Source: Brevibacterium sanguinis
GTDB lineage: Bacteria; Actinomycetota; Actinomycetes; Actinomycetales; Brevibacteriaceae
DNA: 64,000 nt
Direction: 5' to 3'
Assembly (NCBI RefSeq): GCF_003315415.1
Contig: NZ_QNSB01000003.1
Location: 310,001 to 374,000 of the forward strand
A program made the translations under genes and the position numbers. Below are positions 59,334 through 64,000 of the stretch, piece by piece. The notes under the pieces were generated by a model. The model had not been told where the DNA came from and searched no databases. It saw only the letters and a program-made list of their open reading frames with translations. Position 1 is the first letter of the stretch; every line of letters begins with the position of its first letter.

Positions 59334-62300
59334 ATGGCTATTGGTAAAGCGTACGTCGAGATCATCCCGGACCTCAGAGGCATCCACAAGGAAACGAAGA
59401 AGGGCCTGCAGGGCGTCGAATCCGAGTTCGACCAGACTGGGAAGAGGTCTGGCGGGCGGTTCTCCAAGGGGCTCGGGGCTGTAGCCAAGGCTGGTGCGGT
59501 TGGTGCCGCGGTTGGTATTGGTGCCGCATTCGGAACGGCCCTCACTAAAGGTTTCGGCCGCCTCGAGGCTATTGACACTGCGGAGGCCAAGCTTCGCGGC
59601 CTCGGCCATTCTGCGGAATCCATTGCCTCCCTGATGGACTCGGCCACGAAGGCTGTCAAGGGGACGGCGTTCGGCCTGGATGAGGCGGCTGGTGTCGCGG
59701 CGATCCTCTCCGGTGCTGGCGTGAAAGCCGGTCAGCAGATGACCGACTCCCTGACGCTCGTCGCGGATGCGGCGTTCATCGGTGGTTCGACCCTTGACGA
59801 AATGGGCGCGATTTTCGGCAAGGTCGCCGCGAAGGGGAAGCTCGACGGCGAAGTTATGGCGCAGCTTCTCGAGCGTCAGATCGGCATCCTCCCCGCCCTC
59901 GCAGACCACTACAACGTGTCCCGCGAAGAGGCCTCGAAAATGGTCTCCGAGGGGAAGGTCTCGTTCCAGGATTTCGCGACCGTCATGGAGGATCTGGTCG
60001 GAGGTGCCGCTCAGCGCTCCGGGGAGACATTCTCCGGGGCAATGAGCAACCTTGGTGCGGCCATGGGTCGTCTCGGCGGAACCCTGCTGTCTCCGTTTAT
60101 GGATGGAGCGAAGGGCGGTATCGGTCAACTGACCGCGCTCCTTGATTCCATTGAGCTCGCTCTCCGGCCGGTCATGGCCGCTTTTGGTGATTGGCTGAAC
60201 GGCATTGACTGGGCGGCCGTCGGTGCCGTGTTCAAACCCCTCGTCGATGGGTTCATGGCGATGGCTCCTGCAGCGGGCGAGTTGTGGTCTAATCTCTCCC
60301 CGCTGGGCGCGGCCTTCAAGATCCTGCAGCCGTCACTTCCCATTCTTGCGCAGGCGTTTGGGCAGATCGCAGGCACCATCGGCGGGGCGCTGTCGACTGC
60401 ACTCCAAGCGATCATGCCTCTTTGGGGGCAGATCCTTAACGTCCTCGGGCAAGCGTTCTTCAACGTTCTGGGCGCGGTGATTCCGCTGGTTGTGATGCTG
60501 GCGCAGATGCTCGGGCCGATCCTCTCTGTCGTGCTGCAGACCATGGCGCCCATCATTCAGGTTGTCATCCAGGTTTTCACTAGCCTGTTCACCGCTCTCA
60601 TACCGATCACGAACATCGTGATGGGCCTCGTCATGTCTCTGCTTCCGCCGCTGATGGGCCTGTTCATGGCTCTGGCTCCGATCATCCGACTGGTCGGAAC
60701 GATCGTGGCGTTCCTCGCACAGATCGTGGGTACGATCCTGGTGACGGCGATCAATTTCTTGATGCCGATCATTCGGGTTCTCATCAACGTCCTGTCCGTG
60801 ATCCTGGTGACGGCAATCAAGATCGTGACCGCCGTGATCACGGGCCTCGTGTGGTTCGTGCAGAACATTCTCGCCCCCGCGTTCGTGTGGTTGTGGCAGA
60901 ACGTTCTCGTCCCGGTATGGAACGGCATCAAAATCGCAGTTGCTGCTGTGGTGGCGTGGTTCCAAACCTATGTTGCGCCAGTCATCCAGGCCGTCATCAA
61001 CGCGCTGGGAACGATTTTCAGCTGGCTGTACCGCAACATCATCCTGCCCGTGTTTACCGGCATCAGGATTGCGATAGCAGTCTTCTGGTCGATCGCCTCC
61101 GCGATTTTCCGTGCCGTGGTGACGTTCGTGCGCACAGTCCTCGCGCCTGTGTTCAACTTCCTTTGGCAGATCGTGAAGATCGCGTTCCAGTTCATCAAGA
61201 GCGCGATCCAAGTGTTCTGGGCGATTGCGAAGATCATTTTCCAGGCGATTGTCACGTTCGTCCGCGATGTTCTCGCGCCCATTTTCACATGGTTGTATAA
61301 CACGATCATCAAACCGGTCTGGGAGGGCATTAAAACCGCGATCAACACGGCGTGGACGTTCATCAAAACGTACATCCTCGCTCCTATGATCGCGTACGTT
61401 CGGGATACTCTTGCACCAATTTTCACATGGTTCAAAGACACGATCATCACGCCAGCGTGGAATGGTATCAAATCCGCGATTGACACGGTGTGGACGTTCA
61501 TTCGTGACAAGATTTTCACGCCACTCAAGGACGCGATCAAGAACACTGTCCCGAAAGCGTTTGAATCTGGTACTGACGCGATCGGTAAAGCGTGGGACAA
61601 ACTCAAAGAGGTTGCACGTAAACCGGTTGAGTTCGTCATCAACAAGATCATCAACGACGGAATCATTGGCGGCTGGAACACGATCGCCAAGAAGTTCGGC
61701 GCGGACGAGGTTGACAAAATCAAACTCGGTTTCGCATCGGGCGGCAAGGTGTGGGGACCGGGGACGGAAACCTCCGACTCGATTCCTGCACGACTGTCCC
61801 GCAACGAGCATGTGTGGACTGCGAAAGAGGTCCGCGCTGCTGGCGGTCATGGTGCTATTTACGCCATGCGCCGTGCCGCCTTGCGGGGCAGCCTTGTCCC
61901 CGGTTTCGCGTCTGGCGGCACCCTGTCGGATGCTGCCCGCTGGTGGCAGGCCAAGGGCGCAAGGATCACAGAATTCGGGGCGTGGGGTCAGAGAGTTGGG
62001 CGACATTCGCCCAACTCGCTCCATTACTCGGGTCAGGCGTTCGACGCTAATTATGGTCCGGGTGGAGAGAACGCCACTGAGAAAAGGTTCTTCGATAAGT
62101 GGATGCCGGAATTCCGGTCCCTGTTCAAGGGAATCGGAGTTATCTGGCGAGCTGCCGGGCATTTTAATCACGCGCATTTCGACACTTCCGGTGGAGGAAA
62201 AGTCGGATCTGGTGGCGGTGGCGAGGGCGGTTTGTCCCTCGATTTCATCACTCAACCGTTCAAGGATCTTATCGAGAAAGTTGCGGCGGGCGTTGGTGAT

Positions 62301-62999
62301 TCCCCGTTCGGTGGCCTCATCGGGTCCGGCGCGAAGAAGATCATCGAAATGCCCATCAAATGGATCACGGACAACATTTCGAAGTTCGTTGACTGGGCTG
62401 GGGATGTCGCCGACTTCACCACCGAATATGTGGGCAAGGGAATTGCCCGCGGCAAGGGCATGGCGTGGGCAACCTCGAAGGGCTGGCCGCTTGACGGTGC
62501 ACGGTGGAAGGCTCTCGATTTCATCGTTGGTCACGAATCCTCGTGGAATCCGAAAGCGAAAAATCCTCGATCCACGGCTAGTGGTTTGGGCCAGTTCATC
62601 AATGCGACATCTCGCCAGTACCTTGGTTCGGCCCCCATGTCGAAGTTCGGCGTGTGGGACCAGCTCGACGCGATCGTGAAATACACCGACGATCGTTACG
62701 GGGGTCTCGGTAAAGCGATGGCGTTCTGGCAGTCCCACCGTTACTACAAGGACGGCGGTGCAGTGAACCCGACCCTGTACGACACGGGCGGATGGTTGCA
62801 GCCGGGACTCACCACTGTCCTCAACGCGACCGGGAAGCCGGAGGCGGTGTTCACGCAGGACCAGCTTTCGATGCTGTCTGGTGGGGGTGCGCCGATCTTC
62901 CACTTCCACATCGATGGCCGTCAGTCCGACGACAAGATCATCTCCGATCTGCGGTACGAGATGAACCGCCAATTCTCGGGAGGCAAGTATGGCCGGTGA
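59334..62999 (+). CDS. Tape measure protein with lytic M15-like and lysozyme-like domains
   Basis: The 1221-residue product starts with a typical tape measure N-terminus (EIIPDLRGIHKETKKGLQ), then a TMP domain (LDEMGAIFGKVAAKGKLDGE), a hydrophobic middle (about 330-510), and Trp-rich repeats (about 510-740). At about 858-955 lies an M15-like peptidase domain with H897-x6-D904 and HAH at 946-948; at about 1055-1140 a soluble lytic transglycosylase-like domain with Glu1068 in VGHESSWNP and SGLGQFI. It sets tail length and would open the cell wall on infection. GGGAGG precedes the ATG. Confidence 0.93.
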   Translation: MAIGKAYVEIIPDLRGIHKETKKGLQGVESEFDQTGKRSGGRFSKGLGAVAKAGAVGAAVGIGAAFGTALTKGFGRLEAIDTAEAKLRGLGHSAESIASLMDSATKAVKGTAFGLDEAAGVAAILSGAGVKAGQQMTDSLTLVADAAFIGGSTLDEMGAIFGKVAAKGKLDGEVMAQLLERQIGILPALADHYNVSREEASKMVSEGKVSFQDFATVMEDLVGGAAQRSGETFSGAMSNLGAAMGRLGGTLLSPFMDGAKGGIGQLTALLDSIELALRPVMAAFGDWLNGIDWAAVGAVFKPLVDGFMAMAPAAGELWSNLSPLGAAFKILQPSLPILAQAFGQIAGTIGGALSTALQAIMPLWGQILNVLGQAFFNVLGAVIPLVVMLAQMLGPILSVVLQTMAPIIQVVIQVFTSLFTALIPITNIVMGLVMSLLPPLMGLFMALAPIIRLVGTIVAFLAQIVGTILVTAINFLMPIIRVLINVLSVILVTAIKIVTAVITGLVWFVQNILAPAFVWLWQNVLVPVWNGIKIAVAAVVAWFQTYVAPVIQAVINALGTIFSWLYRNIILPVFTGIRIAIAVFWSIASAIFRAVVTFVRTVLAPVFNFLWQIVKIAFQFIKSAIQVFWAIAKIIFQAIVTFVRDVLAPIFTWLYNTIIKPVWEGIKTAINTAWTFIKTYILAPMIAYVRDTLAPIFTWFKDTIITPAWNGIKSAIDTVWTFIRDKIFTPLKDAIKNTVPKAFESGTDAIGKAWDKLKEVARKPVEFVINKIINDGIIGGWNTIAKKFGADEVDKIKLGFASGGKVWGPGTETSDSIPARLSRNEHVWTAKEVRAAGGHGAIYAMRRAALRGSLVPGFASGGTLSDAARWWQAKGARITEFGAWGQRVGRHSPNSLHYSGQAFDANYGPGGENATEKRFFDKWMPEFRSLFKGIGVIWRAAGHFNHAHFDTSGGGKVGSGGGGEGGLSLDFITQPFKDLIEKVAAGVGDSPFGGLIGSGAKKIIEMPIKWITDNISKFVDWAGDVADFTTEYVGKGIARGKGMAWATSKGWPLDGARWKALDFIVGHESSWNPKAKNPRSTASGLGQFINATSRQYLGSAPMSKFGVWDQLDAIVKYTDDRYGGLGKAMAFWQSHRYYKDGGAVNPTLYDTGGWLQPGLTTVLNATGKPEAVFTQDQLSMLSGGGAPIFHFHIDGRQSDDKIISDLRYEMNRQFSGGKYGR

Positions 63000-63870
63000 G
63001 GTTTTCTGGGCCGAGATGAACGGGTACAGGTTCTCCGTCAATGACGATTTCTTCGCCCGGAAACTTGACCTCGGGACGCTGGATTGGCGGACGCAGGACG
63101 TGGACCGTCCGGGCGGTGATGGCAGGATTTTCGGTCGCGATTACGCGAACCCGGGAACCGTGATCATCACCGCCCATTCCACCGCCGGCACAGCGGCTGA
63201 GGCTCGCGAGAACCTGCGGGGCTTGGCTGCCGCGTGGCGGTGGTCTGAGCATCGTGACGATCCGGGCGCGTACACGTACCTGAAACTGGTCCTCGAGGGC
63301 GTTGAGGGCGTGATCTACGGTCGCCCGAGAAAGTTCACGCCTGAGCTCGGCACTGCCGGGTACAGGGCGGGGGGTCAGGGCGCAACCCTCGAGTTCGTCC
63401 CTCTGACGGATCTCATTTTCGACCTGAACGGCTTCTCGAACAACATCCACATCTCAATCCTACCCAACCAATCACTGGGGCTCGAGTTCCCTGCCATTGC
63501 CCCGTTCTTCTTCGAGGGGGAGCAGACGCAACGGCAGGGGCAGATCGTCAACGACTCCCTCGTCCCCGTCCCGTTCCGGGTCGCGTTTCACGGCCCGGTG
63601 ATCGACCCGGCTGTGACTTCGACTGTCGGCGGGTGGGAGATCGGTCTCGAAACCACGATCCCCTACGACCAGACGATCATCGTGGACACTCTCGCGAACA
63701 CTGTCACTCGGGAATCCGATGGTGCGTCGTTTGCGGACACCCTCACTTACCAATCTGACCTTTCGGCCCGACTCGCTCCTGGTGCTCAGGAGGTCGTGTT
63801 TTCGGGCAGGGATTCGACCAACACCGCATCCGTGGATGTGTCGTGGTCGGATGCCGTCAACGGCTTCTAG
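62989..63870 (+). CDS. Distal tail protein (Dit-like)
   Basis: The 293-residue product has a siphovirus tail-protein start (GYRFSVNDDFFARKLDLGTL, then DVDRPGGDGRIFGRDYANPG) and a beta-rich C-terminal half. It follows the tape measure, overlapping by 11 bases, the place of distal tail proteins that join tube and tip. Confidence 0.85.
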   Translation: MAGEVFWAEMNGYRFSVNDDFFARKLDLGTLDWRTQDVDRPGGDGRIFGRDYANPGTVIITAHSTAGTAAEARENLRGLAAAWRWSEHRDDPGAYTYLKLVLEGVEGVIYGRPRKFTPELGTAGYRAGGQGATLEFVPLTDLIFDLNGFSNNIHISILPNQSLGLEFPAIAPFFFEGEQTQRQGQIVNDSLVPVPFRVAFHGPVIDPAVTSTVGGWEIGLETTIPYDQTIIVDTLANTVTRESDGASFADTLTYQSDLSARLAPGAQEVVFSGRDSTNTASVDVSWSDAVNGF

Positions 63871-63879
63871 GAGGCACAC

Positions 63880-64000
63880 ATGGCAGTTGATCCAGTTCCT
63901 TGGGCCGTTCACGGCGCGAAACATTCGGCTGATGTTGCACGGCAGTCCCTCCATGATTCAGTGACCGGCGCCGCGGGTGTGAGTCATCCTGATTCTCTCC
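63880..64000 (+). CDS. Next tail protein, N-terminal part (cut by window edge)
   Basis: AGGAGG lies 6 bases before the ATG; the first 40 residues (AVDPVPWAVHGAKHSADVAR) match the usual start of a minor tail protein after the distal tail gene. The rest is outside the window. Confidence 0.7.
   Translation, partial: MAVDPVPWAVHGAKHSADVARQSLHDSVTGAAGVSHPDSL

Larger units (their letters stand above)
21687..64000 (+). mobile_element. Siphovirus prophage, left part (right end outside window)
   Basis: From the tRNA-Arg rightward there are integrase, immunity genes, early recombination and replication genes, many small phage-type overlapping genes, phage tRNAs, and a complete head gene set followed by tail genes in standard siphovirus order. 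All genes from about 25.9 kb on, except the TM2 gene near 59 kb, run rightward. Third codon positions are visibly less GC-rich than in the host part. Lysis, tail fibre and attR are not in the window. Apart from a possible portal frameshift, the genes look intact. Confidence 0.95.

Noticed and set aside
60333..63041. 902-codon minus-strand frame opposite the tape measure gene
   Set aside because: Shadow of the tape measure gene; Asp/Arg/His-rich and without domain structure.

Overview
The window is high-GC actinobacterial DNA in two parts: a host chromosome segment (about 1-21,686) and the left two-thirds or so of an integrated siphovirus prophage (about 21,687-64,000, running off the right edge). 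GTG and TTG starts, an extended Arg/Asp-rich Rho, the endonuclease NucS, a DUF2550 gene between atpC and murA, and a MurA with Asp in place of the catalytic Cys all point to Actinomycetes. The overall look is of Micrococcales, perhaps Brevibacterium-like, but I cannot confirm the genus from sequence alone.

Host part. Genes 1-7,823 form a same-strand block: end of thrC, thrB, rho, prfA, prmC, a Sua5-type tRNA threonylcarbamoylation gene, a WecA/Rfe-type phosphoglycosyl transferase, and an AtpI-like membrane protein. The complete F-type ATP synthase operon follows (atpB-E-F-H-A-G-D-C, 8,030-14,946), then DUF2550, murA, and convergent nucS. Next come a small Cys-containing protein, a long DivIVA-like coiled-coil protein on the minus strand, a thiolase, a thiamine-binding MTH1187-family protein, a small membrane protein with a strong terminator, and tRNA-Arg(TCT).

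Prophage. A tyrosine integrase lies just downstream of the tRNA-Arg 3' end, the usual arrangement for tRNA-targeted integration. Leftward genes are integrase, a DUF3263 protein, an ImmA/IrrE-like metallopeptidase and an XRE repressor. Rightward from the divergent control region come a Cro-like HTH gene, two unknown genes, an inverted membrane-anchored HIRAN protein, and then a long, tightly overlapping early operon. That operon carries recombination genes (YqaJ exonuclease, putative annealing protein, RusA, SSB), replication genes (DnaD-like loader, DnaB helicase, a DnaQ-like exonuclease), two DNA methyltransferases, several HNH nucleases and a glutaredoxin-like protein. From 40.5 to 47.1 kb there is a dense array of very small unknown genes sharing duplicated ends and starts. 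A small tRNA cluster follows (Trp, Gln, and an odd 64-nt tRNA-like element).

Late genes start near 49.3 kb in canonical siphovirus order: small and large terminase, portal, MuF-like protein, scaffold, decoration, major capsid, connector proteins, major tail protein, tail assembly chaperones with a -1 frameshift site, tape measure, distal tail protein and a cut-off next tail gene. The points most worth a second look are a C9 run that cuts the portal reading frame, the tape measure carrying both an M15-like peptidase and a lysozyme-like domain, the membrane HIRAN and TM2 'moron'-style genes on the opposite strand, the modular small-gene array, and the shortened tRNA-like element.
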